A stretch of DNA of 64,000 nucleotides from Palaemon carinicauda (GCF_036898095.1 NC_090728.1:94769281-94833280); one strand, 5' to 3'. Shown: positions 40,665 to 53,988, counted from the first letter of the stretch. Translations and numbers: made by a program. The notes: generated from the sequence alone by a model not told the origin.

Positions 40665-43600
40665 ACAAATTCAGAGATGATTTATATTTTTCCTTGGCTA
40701 ATACAAACCTGTAATTATTTATAGTGGATATACTATAGGTAGAGCTGGAAGGCAGCCATTAGATTTAAAGTGCGAGGTGGCACTTACCTAACCTCTTATA
40801 GTAGGTAGACAGGGGGTGGCTGGGGGATACCCAGCCACCTATATCTACTCACAGTTAAATGAACCATCTCACTTTTTTATTGCAGGCAAGACTTATCGGG
40901 ACTCAAGTAATGGTGGGACAATTTATATGAATAATTACAGGTTTGTGTTAGTTAGGGAAAAATACAAATTATCTCTAAATTTGTCATTTTTTCCCATACT
41001 AACATTATTTATAGTGGAAGACTCACCCTTAGGTGGGTGGTAAGTTTGACTACTTGCTCAGTTATTGACACAGGTTTACCTTTTATAGTATTAGACTGTA
41101 ATCAAGGGACACTTTACCACCTCTCTTATCAACGAGAGTGAGAATGATAGCAACACAAGTAGTTGTGAGAGATATCAAATGAACGTCTAGGTAAGAATGT
41201 TCCTAGTTTAAATAGGAAACCTACACATAGAGACATTTTCAAAGGCTTATCTCGAAAGAGGCATTAGGGATGTGTACAAGCATGTAACAATAAATTACAC
41301 TAGGTTTCACAAGGAAAGTTGTTATTACCTGCAGAGGTTGAAGCCAGCTTGCAAAGAGATCCATGATGCTGTTCCCCAAAAGAGGGGAAGATGAAGAAAG
41401 TAAAAGAGCCAGACATACTTTCATTCATCCCAGCCTTACACTGGGTAACCAATGCCTTCAACCTTCTGCTACTTGTCCAACATGGAGCTCGAAGTATTCT
41501 TAAACCACTTGTTGTGTCAGCACCACAGGAGCGATAGAGAAACCATATTGGGCCCTCTGTGGGTCAATCTTGCAGGTAGGGTGAGGTGAAGATCAGACAC
41601 GCTTTCACCCTACCAATGGCATGGTCTGCGTCACAATGATTGGATGGATTCTGCCCTAAAACGTTAAGGGCTCTAAGTCACCTCTATGAGGAGAAGGAGA
41701 GGGATTACATGACTGGTATATGACCTGTGTCCCAATCACGAACGAGGTCCTTATAAGCCTCCTTTGACCTTCCTAGGCTAGAAAAGCGTGCTAAACCTAT
41801 GGAGCGAGCTCTTGCATTGTTTTCCTGAGGTATGGCCTCAATATAATCACTGCCATGAAAAGGAGGAATCAATGACGGGTATATGACACAGTGGGTCCCA
41901 GAAATTGGAGTACTGTATAATACACTCCTTTAGGCCATCCAGGGTTGGCAAAACGTGCAGTACCCTTGGGACTAAGGAAGCATCCTCCTCAAGGTATATC
42001 CATAAGTTAATTACTGGTGTAACAGCCTTGATTACAAAGCTGCGGGTTTTGGTTTGGAGGGCTTGAACCCAAGGTTCAAGCTGTCCGGAACAAAATTGGA
42101 TGTTACTTGGTTTCTCGCCGTGAGCGAGAGACGTTGAGGGAGGCTCATAAGGTATGTCTTTCTTTTGGTCGAGGGCCCCACTGGGAGAGACCTGCCTTCA
42201 AGATCAGAAGAAGATCTGCACTTTTAGGTGTCCTAGGTCCTCGAGGGAAGAACCCCAGGACCAAAGGAAGACACCCATCCCATAGAGGGCTGTATTACGC
42301 CACTGTGGGTAAATTGGTTCAAACTCTGTGGAGAGCAACGATTGGAGGAGATGCTTGATGGACGTGCAAATGTCTTTGGTTGCCTAAGCCTAAGAGTGTG
42401 ATTCCCTTCAATGGAAATTTTAAGTACATAACTGGAATAGCACCCTCGAGAAGAGAAACCAGACTTCACTCGACCCTTACCATGGAGCATCAAGTCATAA
42501 AGGAAGTCTGTCATAGGTAATCCGAAAGCATAGACATGCCACTGGATGTGACCTGTTTTTCCGGAGACAAGTCTGACTACGAGTTTGCATGGATGTGAGG
42601 AGAAGCCATCAATTCCTTTCTCGGAGAAATTGCTCGGAAAAGGGAACACAACCAGTGACTGCAATCCTTCTCCCGCAGAAAGAAGAAGATCAATGTCTGT
42701 CATTGTATTCATTACGCTTTCCGAAGGAAGACCTCTAAAACAAAGGCCGTAGGAGGAAGACTCCTGCAGAAGGGGTAGATTCTATAAAATCCAAACCCGT
42801 CAATAGGATATCCCGAAGGGCAGACCACGTCGGAGCAGGAAGTGTTTCCTGCCAACGGTAAACCGACAAATCACTGTCATTCCCCAAGTACTTTCCCGAG
42901 GATAAAGGATGCCTACTAGAGGATTAAGAGACGGTATCAGTCATGCTCTGATCATGGTCCTAAGGACGTGTGGTACTGTATGTGGCCTCCCTCCTTTTCT
43001 TTGCTTTTCTTTGATGCCTCTATAAGAAGCGTTAAATCCAGGAAGAACGAGAAGATCGGCTTCCTGGAAGAGATTCTCATCTGGCGGCCTTTTTAACGGG
43101 ACCGTCTCTTGCTCAGATCTTGTAGAGAACCAAGGGATGGAAAACCCCTAGTGGCGAAGGACATGGAACCCGGCTAGTCGTTAAAGAGGTCGCATTTGGC
43201 GGGGACTGATGCGATCTTGTTGAATCTGCGGAAGTTTCTACAGGCTGATGACCCAGTCTACAGATATCCGAATTGGATATGACATTCGTGTCTTTCCTTT
43301 GATTACTCTAATTTTCAGGATCAAGGTAAACTGAAGATGTTTGGCAGGAGTTCGAGACTTTTAGGAACAGTCAGTAGTCCGAGGTCTTCGAGACGAGGGC
43401 CGATCCTGTACAGGAAATAATGGGCTAACTGACTGATCATAAAACCTTCCTTCGCATCACAAGGTTTAAAGGTCAAAGTTTGTTTCAGGAAAATAGACTA
43501 AAGTAGAGACTTCTGACTGGCGAAGCTTGGCAGTCTTCTGGCGTACCGCATCTTCCCATGAGATCGGATGTTCCAATCCTGAGGAAGAAGAGAGAGACCA

Positions 43601-44863
43601 TTTCCCATTTCCTAAAGGAAGATGGAAAATACAAGAGAGTATCTTTTGTAGCTAAAATGTACTCTCTTTCCTTGGCGAAAAAACATGAGGTGATTATTTC
43701 AAGCTCGTGGGAGGGGTTCTCCCATTAGGAAGGAAGATATTCTTTTCCAACCACTCTGGCCTAAGGAAGAGCTCCGTTTACAGGAAAGTCATTGGCCGAC
43801 TTCATGCAAGAACAAGACAGAGTTTCATGAAGTGTAGGTAAAAAAATATTTCCCCGGAACGAATTGCAGATGGAGGTTGAATGTGTTCCCACTAAGGTCT
43901 GAGGATATGAGGGCTAACAGAGATTGGGCGTACACAAAATTCCGACAACCTCCGTTATTCTCGTCTGTCCACCCATCTAGGGCCGACCCAAATCGTAGCA
44001 AGTAAACTTCTATAGCTGTCACTCAGATAGCACTGAATTTAATTCCTAAGAGAGAGAGAATGGCAGTAACCCCATGTGGTTGTGTCACCCGATGGAGGGG
44101 GAGGAACAGATTCAAGGGATCTGCCTTCCTTACCACATCCGAGATCTGATTTGCTGCAGGAGACTGCCTAACTAGCGTAGTTCCTATTCAAGCAAAATCG
44201 GCTCGTGAGCAGCCCTACAGTAAATGGGACAAGGGAGAAGGTAGCAACCGAAGCAGCAACCTGGTTCTTGAGGCAATTGGCTTGTAAGCCTTTCTGTAGT
44301 ATGAACGAAGTGTAAGTGAAAACACGTACGTTCATGAGGGATGAAATCCTGTGTGTGCCGGATTTAATACATAAACCTGGCCATCTTTATACGGGTCCCT
44401 CTGATCTCGCAGGAGATGGAAAACTTTGGAAACCTAAGAAGCCCTGTTTGTGATACACATACTAAACCCCAAAAGAGCAAGGGGCACTGAGCTTTGCGCT
44501 AGCGTATTATCCCCGTCATCAAAGAAGGGTGTAGCTTTAGGATCCCAAAGGAAAAAAACTGTTAAAACTCCTTCAACTCTACAAGGTCTAAGTAGTGTAA
44601 GACCAATAGCAAGAAGAGAGACGATCTATTCCGTCTAAGTGAGAGTGCTCTCTTGAGTAGCTTCCTCTCATGGATGTGGTTGCCGATTTAGAAGCCTAGA
44701 GTGGAGCAGGCTTATTAGTAATCACTAGCAACCGACCATTGAATGTCAAGCAAGCGAACGACGAGCTACCATCGTGTGAGACAGCAAACAACTAGCTGTC
44801 AAACATTAAAACAGCAAACGGTGCTATTGATAAGCAATCGGAGATCATCTAGCCGTTGAAAAA
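40665..44863. repeat. Dispersed noncoding repeat R, copy 1 (left part)
   Basis: The left end is a foldback: 40665-40714 pairs with 40935-40984, and a third related segment follows in direct orientation (to about 41040). Positions 41220-41640 match 62110-62470 (acctgcagaggttgaagccagcttgca and more), so R is dispersed. The rest, to 44863, has no supported gene; frames such as 42233-42712 have no recognisable domain. DIRS B splits it at 44864, and similar sequence resumes at 53131. Confidence 0.65.
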
Positions 44864-45222
44864 ACGGATTTTGAAGCGAAGCGAAAAATCTATTTTTGGG
44901 TGAGATGGCCATGTCGTCCTAATGGAAGGTTCCTATTGGTAGCTATCTAAGGGATATTTGGCTATAGTGATATTCCCAGAGAATTGACCTTTAGGTCTCC
45001 AGAATTCTAACTCCTGTCGCGAATATCCTTAAAAATTTCTCTTAAGGATATCTCATAAAATTAGGGGACGTATATCTTGATACGACATATGGCAATCTTC
45101 ACCCCAAATAGCATTTTCGTTTCGATGGGGAAGAGTGGCGAAACTGAAGGGGAGCCGTTATCAAGGTTACCCTTCCTACCGTACTATTATGAGGATCCAA
45201 GATGGCGCTCATTCCTTGTAGC
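44864..45222 (-). repeat. DIRS B 3' inverted terminal repeat
   Basis: Inverted match to 52806-53130, and related to the ITR of copy A by its outer 60 bp (ggattttgaagcgaagcga). Confidence 0.88.
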
Positions 45223-45305
45223 ATTGACCATGGTGCTACAGATATAGTAGTTTCAGGAGGGATCTTGCCTAAGCCTTTTTTTTATACGGAATAAGGAGGG
45301 CGGGT

Positions 45306-45403
45306 CCATCAAGACGACATGGCCATCTCACCCAAAAATAGATTTTTTCGCTTCGTTTCAAAATCCGTTTTTTGGGCTCAAGCCATGTCGTCCTGATGGA
45401 AGT
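45306..45403. other. DIRS B internal complementary region
   Basis: The complement of the left edge joins the complement of the right edge at about 45367, with the same six-T junction as in A. It is a second independent example of the ICR structure. Confidence 0.86.
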
Positions 45404-46180
45404 TTATAAGAGAATTACTAGAAAGTACTGTATCTGTGGATTTGTATAAGTGCCTTAACCTTGGGACAATTTTTATATGGTCATACAGACCACTGAGAAA
45501 TATGATGATACCGTTATACGTCATTACCTCTAATCATGGAACAATGTTAGGGCTTCATGCCCCCTGCAGGGAAGTGTCGTGCTAGACAGTAAAAAAAGAG
45601 TCTCAAGGTTTGTATATTGTAGGAACAAATATAAGTATCAATCAGAACTATTTGTTTCATTTATTCCAGCAATATAATGTTTACTTAGGAAATTAAGTAA
45701 AGAACTCTGGCTATCTTTATTGTGCTATTTTGCAGGCCGAAATAAGACGCAATTACACTTTTAGTCCTTTATTTAGGCTAATTGTGTAAATTGGATAACA
45801 AGTGTAAATAAAATAGAATTATACATGCAACAGTTACAGATAAAGTGTTTCTACCTGAAAGGGAAGGAAAGGTTAATGCCACTATAAAAATTGAAAAATT
45901 TGGAAAATTTATCAATATAATTCCAGTAAATGTTGGATACTGTACTATCAACACTGTGTACGATGTACACACGGCATAAGTGTTATCTGTATAATTCTTC
46001 ACCTGAAAATTTGAACAGTCCTAGTGTCACCTTGGTGATACTCATATAGAAGATATTGCACTGGAGGTGTCAACACCTTTTCACCCGAATTGAGAGTTCC
46101 AATCAATTCACTGTTCATCGCAGCAATAGATGACAGGTTTTACTACACTACCTGCCGCCACCACGTAATGCTTCAATTCG
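45404..46180. other. DIRS B 3' untranslated region
   Basis: No supported gene between the ICR and the recombinase stop. Unlike copy A it has no (AT)n tract. Confidence 0.6.
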
Positions 46181-47110
46181 TGCACTTGCTTCGCATAATA
46201 TTTGTAGAACACTCTGGATGACTTCCATCCAGTATTTAAGCGAAGATGTTCGAAGTTCATATACTGAAAGAAGTTCAGTGAGGAAGCAATTTTACTTGGA
46301 TCATGACCTGCGGGTGTACTGTCAGGATCCGCTTTGCAAATAAAGTAGGTGAGCTTCGCCCTCAGTTGTTTCAGGGATAAGTTCGATCTCGAGGTTCCTT
46401 CTTTGAAGAGCTGTCCTCCCCTGAAGTCTGAAGTTCTTTGAGGATAGGCCTTTAGACATTCTACTGGACACAGAGAGACATCTTCCTTCAGAGGGCAGAT
46501 TCTCCAGGAGGTAGCTCATTCTTGGCGAGAAAGGTAGGATCAGGAAAGAGATTCAGTTCTCCCGCTTCTGTGAACTGAATATGGCCCTTATCTCTTGATA
46601 GGGCTACTATTTCACTAACTCTAGCCCCTGAGGCTATAGCAAACAGGAAAATAACTTTTTGGGTAAGATCCTTAAAAGAACAATTTTCATTGTTCAAGGT
46701 TGAGGCATAGTGTAAGACCTTGTCCAAGGACCATGAAATGGGCTTCGGAGGTGCTGCAGGTCTAAGTCTAGCGCATGCTTTCGGGATCTTGTTAAAGATC
46801 TCGTTCGTCAGGTCCACTTGAAAGGCATATATAAGAGGTCTAGTCAATGCTGACTTACACGTAGTTATCGTGTTGGCAGCTAGACCTTGTTCATGAAGGT
46901 AGATGAAGGACAGACAGAAGTCTATTGAGACTTCCTTCGGGTTTTTGCTTTGACAAAAGCAACCCACTTTTTCCAAGACGATTCGTATTGTCTTCTAATT
47001 GACTTTGACTTGTATTTTCTAGGAAGTCTATACTGCCTTTTGAGATCCCAAATCTTTTCTTAACCGCTAAGGTGAGAAAATCATGAGATGAAGGTTTCGG
47101 GTTCTCTGTG
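46120..47110 (-). pseudogene. DIRS B tyrosine recombinase (broken)
   Basis: The N-terminal part follows RT in the same frame (CLRFITENPKPSSHDF), then shifts. The core (SGARVSEIVALSRDKG) keeps the first catalytic Arg. A deletion of about 16 bp near 46508, relative to copy A, destroys the frame. Further on, GHDPSKIASS keeps the His lost in A but has Ser for the second catalytic Arg (codon 46294-46296). The Tyr nucleophile region reads FYKYYAKQVHELK. The recombinase is therefore inactive for reasons different from those in A. Confidence 0.82.
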
Positions 47111-48835
47111 ATGAAGCGAAGACAGTTGAATTCTGAACCAGTTGAGATAAGAGCAGGGTTCGGGAGAGGGACCAGCCTCAGCTTCAGTTCCATTACCAGA
47201 GGGAACCAGTTGCTCTTGGGCCACTTGGGGGCTACTAGAGCTGCTGTTTCCTTGATGGATCTGAGCTTGTTTTGGACCTTCAGTAGGAGATTGGTTGTTG
47301 GGAACAGGTAAATCCTGGTCCATTCGTTCCAGTCGAGGGACATGGCATCCGTCGCCTCCACTACAGGGTCCTCGTAAGGGGCTACATACCAAGGTAGTTT
47401 CTTGTTGTCGCTCATCGCGAAGAGGTCGATCTGCAGTTCCGGGACTTGTTCCAAGATGAAGGAGAATGAGTCTGCGTCTAGGGACCATTCTGACTCTATC
47501 TGCTTTAGCCTAGATAGAGCGTCCGCCGTCACATTGCGGAACCCTTGTATGTGGACTGCTGACAAGTGACATCTCTTCTTTTTTGATAAACGAAAGATGG
47601 CTAACATTACATGGTTGATGTAGGGCGATCTCGAGCCTTGTCGATTCAGACATCTCACTATCACTTCGCTGTCCAAAATCAGCCTGATGTGGGCTGATCT
47701 GCAAGGGGAGTTTTTTATCAATGACAAGAGGACTGCCATGGCCTCAAGAATATTGATGTGAAAGGTCTTGAACAGGGATGACCAAGTCTCTTGGGCTTTC
47801 TTTTGGTGGGAGTGACCTCCCCATCCTTCCGTCGAGGCATCCCTGTGGATGGTTACTGATGGTGGAGGTGGTTGCAAGGGCACGGTCCTCGTTAGGCTCT
47901 TGACCTTCGACCACGGTTTGAGAAGTGATCGCAGTAAAGTCGGTATCGGTCTTTGTAGATTTCTTCGAGCGTTTGATGCGTATCTTCTCCAGACTCCTAA
48001 CGCATCTTTCAGCTGTGGTCTTAGCACTGGGTCTGTTACTGCTGCAAACTGGAGAGAGCCCAGTACTCTTTCCTGTTGGCATCTTGAGATCCTGTTGGAT
48101 TTCAGTAGTCTCTTGACAGACCCCGCAATCTCTCTCCTCTTCCCTGGGGGAATGGAGAGGCAGTGTGACTTCAAGTTCCAATGGATTCCCAGCCATTGAA
48201 ACTCCTGAGCTGGAGAGAGTCGAGACTTCTTCAACTTGATCTTGAATCCCAGATGGTCCAGGAACTGGATCACCTACTTGGATCCTTACAGGCAAGCCGT
48301 CCTGGATGCTGCCCACACCAGCCAGTCGTCCAGGTACGCTGCTACCTGAACGCCTTCTAGGCGTAGTTGTTGAACGACTGCGTCTGCAAGTTTCGTGAAG
48401 ATCCTTGGGGCTATGTTTAGTCCGAAGGGCATGGCTCTGAAGACATACTTTTTCTTCTGTAGCTTGAATCCTAGGTAGGAGGAGAGGGGGCAGCTGACTG
48501 GGAGATGCCAGTAAGCATCTGCCAGGTCTATTGTGCTGAAGGGTTAACATCCTGAACTTGCTGTTCTTGATGAACTTGTTGAGTTGCGACAAGTCCAGAA
48601 TGACTCTGAGTTTGTCCGAGTGCTTCTTGGGAACACAAAACAGCCTTCCCTGGAATTTGATGGACTTTGCTCTCCTTATAACCTGTTTGCTCAAGAGTTC
48701 TAAGGTATATTCTTCCAATGAGGGGGTGGACTGTTGGAAGAATTGAGGAAATGATGGTGGAAGCTTGCTCCATCTCCATCCTAGTCCATTCTTGATTAGG
48801 CTGTGGGCCCAAGGATCGAAGGACCAATGATCCTG
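46891..48835 (-). pseudogene. DIRS B reverse transcriptase-RNase H (broken)
   Basis: The N-terminal RT (IKFQGRLFCVPKK, LRVILDLSQLNKF) is in one frame to about 48540, where a frame change removes motif A. Motif B (MPFGLNIAPRIFTK) and an intact YLDDWLVWA (near 48327) follow, then two nonsense codons at 48286-48288 and 48274-48276. The RNase H domain (IHRDASTEGWGG, LEAMAVLL, LDSEVIVRCLNRQGS, VTADALSR) and the IDLFAMSDNKKLP region are open from 48273. In this copy the frame runs on into the recombinase N-terminus without a stop. Confidence 0.84.
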
Positions 48836-48869
48836 AAAGTGTTGGAGCCTCCCTCCTGCCTGAAGCATC

Positions 48870-50816
48870 TCATTGCTTCGATTGTCCAGAGGGTTTACCT
48901 CCCTGACCGTGTCCTCCCCTACCTCGTAAGGGGTGTCTTGAGGAGCCCCGTTGGGAGCCTCTACCTTTAGGACGAAAGGTAGTGGTTTGCCTCTCAAACC
49001 CAGGGTTGAATGCTGGTGACTGGGCAACCAGCTGCTGAGGCACCACTTGGAATGTGGTCTGTGGTTGAGCAACCACTTGGGGCACCGCGGTCATGGTGAC
49101 TATTGGATGTTGTTGGGCAGGCTGAGAGGGTAGTCTAGGCTTCTTGGTCTTCCTCTTAGGTTAGGGACCTGCATCCGGGGAAGACTTCTGTTTTCATGAA
49201 ATGCCCCACTTCTGGAGAAGGTTCATATTCTCCGTGGCAGCTTTATCAACAACCGTCTTGACCACTTCATTTGGGAAGAGGTCTTTACCCCAGATATTGG
49301 AAAATATCAGCTTCCTGGCTTCGTGTTTTACCGTTGCTGCAGCTAACATGAACTCTCTACAGGCTCTCCTAGCCTTCATAAAGGCGTACAGGTCCTTTAC
49401 TAAGGCGGCCATGTGCATTTTGGCCAGGACCATGAGCATGTCTCGGGTGCTTTTCAGGCCTGCACACACCTCTATGCAGTTCTGTAGGGATAGGGATGCC
49501 ACAAGTCTCTCCTTCGTCTCTTGCTCCCTGCGCAAGAGAAAGTCTGACAGTTTCGGGAGATTTTCACCGAACTGTCTTCCAGTGATATCTGCATCCAACT
49601 TCCCTACTGAGAAGGTTAGGTGGACTTCTTTCTATTTCTTATCTTCCATGGGCAGGGCTAACAACAGAGGCCTACACTCATCTAGTGCAGGGCATAGTTT
49701 GCCTGCCTCCACTGCCTTGGCAACAGCTTTAAAAGCCTTCGACATAAAGGGGAAGGCTATTGAAGCAGGAGCAAGAAAGGTAGGGTGCTTCTTGCTCAAG
49801 GCAGACACTTTCGAGTTTGTGTAACCCACCTTCTTCAGGCTGCTCGACAAGACTGTGCCTTGTCGTGGTCGGAAACCATGACCTCCTTCGGTTCCGTCTC
49901 CTCTTTTGACGCTGGCTCCTGCTTCAGTCGAATGAAGCAGTCTGGGTAAGTATTAAAGCTTGACCAGAACTGGATGTCGTCTAAGGGGACGGCTCCCATC
50001 TTCTCAGAGATGCAGAGTTTGCCGTTGGTAATCGGCATAAACTCCGCGTACCTCCAGGGATTGGTCTCGGAGCAGGGTGGGAGGTCCTTGGACTCTGGGC
50101 CGCTTGTATGACCCTCGGGAGGCGGTGAGTCCAGCTTCACAGAGCTCTTTCTCGAGCCTCGCTTCCCTTGCTTCGCCTTTCTTGCGAATATTCTCCATCA
50201 AGTCCGTAAGATGAGCCAGAACTGCCTGGGTCATGTTGCCCAATGGAGGGGTAGAAGCGGAAGATGTTGAGGGTATCGGCTCGAGTGCCGGCACAGACGG
50301 AAGGGACTCCGACTCGACCTCATCTTCTTCTTCAGGAGGTAGAGTAGACTCTTCCTCGGGATCATCCTTCAATAGATCCTTTTCAGTGTCCGTGGACACT
50401 TCAGGCATACTTTCCTCCTGGTGGATGTCCATGCCTTGCAACGCCTCACTGACATCCATCTCGATGGCAATCTGGATGCAGGGAAGTCCGGGTCGTGCTT
50501 GGGGCACGACAGCTTCACTACCCGCCTTCGGGAACAGCAAGCTACGCATCCTGCCGTTAGGCAGGTATGGTCCCGGAGAGTTCTTCTGGAACCCTCGTAC
50601 CCATTTGCGCAGCTTTTCTCGTGCTGCATCCCTCGACTCCATTGACTTGGGGTCGTTGAAAGCTACGGTCACCAAGGTCCGGCAGATGTTGCAGTCTCGG
50701 GGGTCCCAGTACCGCAGGGTTTCGGTAGTGATGGTGCAGGGGGCATGAGACCTGCACGCTTTGTGACCACAGAAGTTCCTACTATTGTGGTTACAGAAAA
50801 TCACATCGCACTTCAT
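48870..50816 (-). pseudogene. DIRS B gag-like ORF1 (several frameshifts)
   Basis: The N-terminal Cys/His cluster (CNHNSRNFCGHKACRSHAPC, CNICRTLV) and acidic linker are open from 50816 to about 50120. A frameshift there moves to the frame of SKDLPPCSETNPWRYAEF. Further breaks at about 49850, 49610 and 49190 separate blocks that align with copy A (TNSKVSALSKKHPTF, GRQFGENLPKLSDFLLRRE, RRACREFMLAAATV). The C-terminus is Gln/Pro-rich and ends in a short Arg-Gly tail (RGRGGHGQGG). Confidence 0.82.
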
Positions 50817-52805
50817 TTGGGGATCTTCCTGTAAAGAAAGGAAATTTAAATGAGTATGCGGTTGTTTATCTCAAATGATAAGCAAATTATGCAAAATATT
50901 AATTTAACCATTATAGCTTAGGATAGTAAGCTAGAAGGGAAATAGGAAAGACACATACTTGTGTCTCCTGTCCAACCAATTGCTGTGACCTCACCCAATA
51001 TTAAAGTTTTAGAGTTTCCTTATCAAGGCAAACTCAAAAGCGAAGGATTCTAACCTCTAGGGATAGAATAAGTGTATACTGACACTGACCCTTCTTAAAT
51101 TATTTAATATTGTGGGGTAAGTTATCAACTGATTACTTATCAGTGTATTGAAGAAATTCTTCCTTTCAATATAGAATTGGTCTCAACAATAGACTGTGCA
51201 AGGATACACAAGGTATGTTGGAAAATAACCACTGTATAATATATACTATAGTTTTCTGTTTGCAGTATATACTATACTGCAAATATACTGGCTACTGCAT
51301 AATCATATACTGTAGTGTTGCCGGCTAGGCTAGCACCTGGCGGCACGGTCCGGCCGGCATATCGCCTGCTGGGTAGTACCTGGCGGCACTAGCCGACAGA
51401 GAGAGAGAAAGCATGGAGTGAAGGGCTGCCTTATTAAAATGTATGTTTACAATAAATAAGGGTGTAAGTATATAAACTTACTGATTCCTCCAGAATGAGG
51501 GTTCAAATGGAAGGGGAGAATGCATCATTCAGGCTTCCATCTAGTCACAAAATCTGTTGCCAGTCGCTGCCGGTTTCAGGGATGTGGATGGCAGTCTAAG
51601 GGAGGACTGGAGAACACTCAACTGCAGAGGGGTCTCCCACCGGCAGCCGTCATAGCCGGCACAACCTTTCCCAGAGCCTTGTGTCCATAGGGGAAAGACC
51701 GAGTGACTATAAAGCCATCTATGTAGGAGCCCGGCCGGCACAACGATCTACCCGGCAAGCGGGGAGATTGTAGGACGACGGCCACAGGATTGTGATAGCT
51801 AGGCCATCGCTAAAGGACATAGAGGGGCAGGGAAAGGGTCCTGTATCAAGTGTAGGAGAAGGCAGCAGGATTGCCGCCACTTCCACACAAGGGTGAAACT
51901 TTGTTTCAGTATCGGCGCCATCTATTCTTCAGCTTAGGGTCTGCTGAAACAGGACTAGTCTTCTAGACCACAGGGGAGAAGGTGGTGGCATTATACTACC
52001 ACTTCAAGTGCGGCATAGGGAGGCTTAGCCTCCTATGCCGACAGCTCTAAGCCGACAGGGGAGTGACTACTCGCCCTGCAGCCCGGCCGCCAGCATAAAG
52101 ACTGAATACTCTGAGGTTCTTTCGAAAACCCAAGCTGGGATACTCGCCGGCAAGGGTGGGAGACAGAAAACACTAGCCTAGTCAAGCCGGAGTGAACTAC
52201 TCTATGGCGAGACTAAGATAGGGTTGTCGCCTATGGCGGCACTCAGAGGGAAAGAGGGATTACCATTAAATCTCCACAGGAGACGAGGATCAAGTTCTAT
52301 AAATAATTCTAGGAGATATACTATCTCCTGTTGAATTGAAAAAGATACACGAGGATAAACGGGGATAGTGTATGAAAGTATACTAAAGCGCCTAGGCTAG
52401 GTAGCCTAGCACGGGCGAGATCTCGGTTACCTAATTTGCCAAAATTCTAACGTATACGATCGACATAAGGAAGAGGAAATTTGTATGCATAAACATATCT
52501 TTATTAGTATAATTGTGCCTAAATAGCTTTCATAATTTATTAATGCTATTTAAACCGGGAATGTCGTTCTGCTAACTAAATAACACATACGTGACGAACG
52601 ACAGCGCCCACATGGCGCCTCCAGTGACTGGCCAAGCTCCATAAAAACATTAAATTAAACTAATTTCACTGGGAATCAGGAGCTAAAAATTTTACTGTAA
52701 AGATTAAATACTCAACTTTCCAGAGGCAGAAGAAGCTGGAGAATGCATATTAAATCTGATCAAGAACGTTAGATAGGGAAAACCACCGTGTGAAATCGCT
52801 ACAGA
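50817..52805 (-). other. DIRS B 5' leader with GC palindromes
   Basis: No supported gene. CCGGC-type palindromes cluster at about 51318-51390 and 51590-51760, matching the habit of the DIRS A leader. The segment aaccgggaatgtcgttctg near 52553 is conserved with 9329 in copy A. Confidence 0.65.
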
Positions 52806-53130
52806 AATAGGAATGAGCACCATCTTGGATCCTCGTAATAGTACAGTAGGAAAGGTAACCTTGATAACGATTCCCTTTCAGTTTCACCACTCTTCCCCCT
52901 CAAAACGAAAACGCTATTTGGGGTGAAGATTGCCATGTGTCGTATCAAGATATACGTCCCCTGATATTATGCGATATCCTTAAGAGAAATTTTTAAGGAT
53001 ATTCATGCCAGGAGTTATAATTCTGGAGACGTAAAGGTCAATTCTCTGGGAATTTCACTGTAGCCAAATATCCCTTAGAAAGCTACCAATAGGAACCTTA
53101 CATCAGGACAACATGGCTTGAGCCCAAAAA
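52806..53130 (-). repeat. DIRS B 5' inverted terminal repeat
   Basis: Inverted copy of 44864-45222; it ends cttgagcccaaaaa like copy A. Confidence 0.88.
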
Positions 53131-53988
53131 TGGCGATCGGCAGTCAACAAATCTGAGATCTGATAAATCTGAGACCTAGCGAATCGGAGCACTGGTGACC
53201 TGCGATCGGCATGGCTATCAGCGAGCTTCGAGCTGATGCTATGTGAGCTGGATATCAGAGCTGTAGGTAGGTACTCGGGGATCGGACCTTAAAGATTAGT
53301 AATCGGATATTACTGCTCAGCCCCTTGAGCATAGCTACAGAAGAGACCGCTCAGCCCCAAGAGCATAGTCACAGGAAGTTCCATGGACCGGCCTTGCAAC
53401 CGCTCAGCCCCTTGAGCATGGTTACAAGAGCGGTAGCTCAGCACCAAGAGCAACTGCCTAAGGACCAGGAAAATTAAGGTATGAGAAGTTCCCCCTCTGC
53501 AGGGGGAAGATCTCACACCTGGGAAGGGAACCTCCCTCAAAAGGGAAGTTACCTACCCCTGGAGGCGAACCTCCTTATCGTTCTAAGATGAACTGAAGAG
53601 CTGACAGTTGTCACGGGAGACCTTCTAAGAGAAGGGATAATGCCCATGATGATGTCCTAGAGAGACGGCAGCGACGGCAGACTCCCCAGGCATAAACAGG
53701 ACAGCTCTGCTTCGTTGGCACACTTTATTCAAACGAAGAAAAACTGCATAGTCAACTGGGGAAATAAAGTTAAATAATTATTTAACAGAAATTCCCCCAG
53801 GAGTAACTCCGAAGAGTAACCCCGAGGGAATAGCAAAACATAAGAATAAAAAAATTAAGTACTGTATGCCCCTCCTCCCCCACTGATATTCACGGGAGAA
53901 GGGGGAGGGCGGAGAACTTTAACAAAAAAACAAAATTATAACAATTATAATCATGTAACTGATTTTTGAATGTTCAGAAATGGTAAAA
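53131..53988. repeat. Repeat R resumed, with four hairpin repeats
   Basis: Sequence style and position suggest a continuation of R across the DIRS B insertion. Four imperfect repeats beginning GCTCAGCMCCWWGAGC start at 53315, 53349, 53402 and 53436; each can fold as GCTCA...TGAGC or a near match. No gene. Confidence 0.55.

Larger units (their letters stand above)
44864..53130 (-). mobile_element. DIRS1-like tyrosine-recombinase retrotransposon, copy B
   Basis: This 8.27-kb relative of copy A has ITRs at 44864-45222 and 52806-53130, an ICR at 45306-45403, and recombinase, RT-RNase H and gag frames in the same order on the minus strand. The left edge is aaaaaacggattttg and the right edge gagcccaaaaa, with no target duplication. 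Its lesions differ from those of A: frameshifts in gag, two stops in RT, a 16-bp deletion and an Arg-to-Ser change in the recombinase. The ITRs differ from each other more than those of A, so B is older. Confidence 0.92.

Noticed and set aside
42233..42712. 159-codon frame in repeat R
   Set aside because: No recognisable domain, no start context, and no counterpart in R copy 2.
50233..50748. 171-codon plus-strand frame rich in Ser and Gly
   Set aside because: It is the antisense shadow of the acidic linker of the DIRS B gag.
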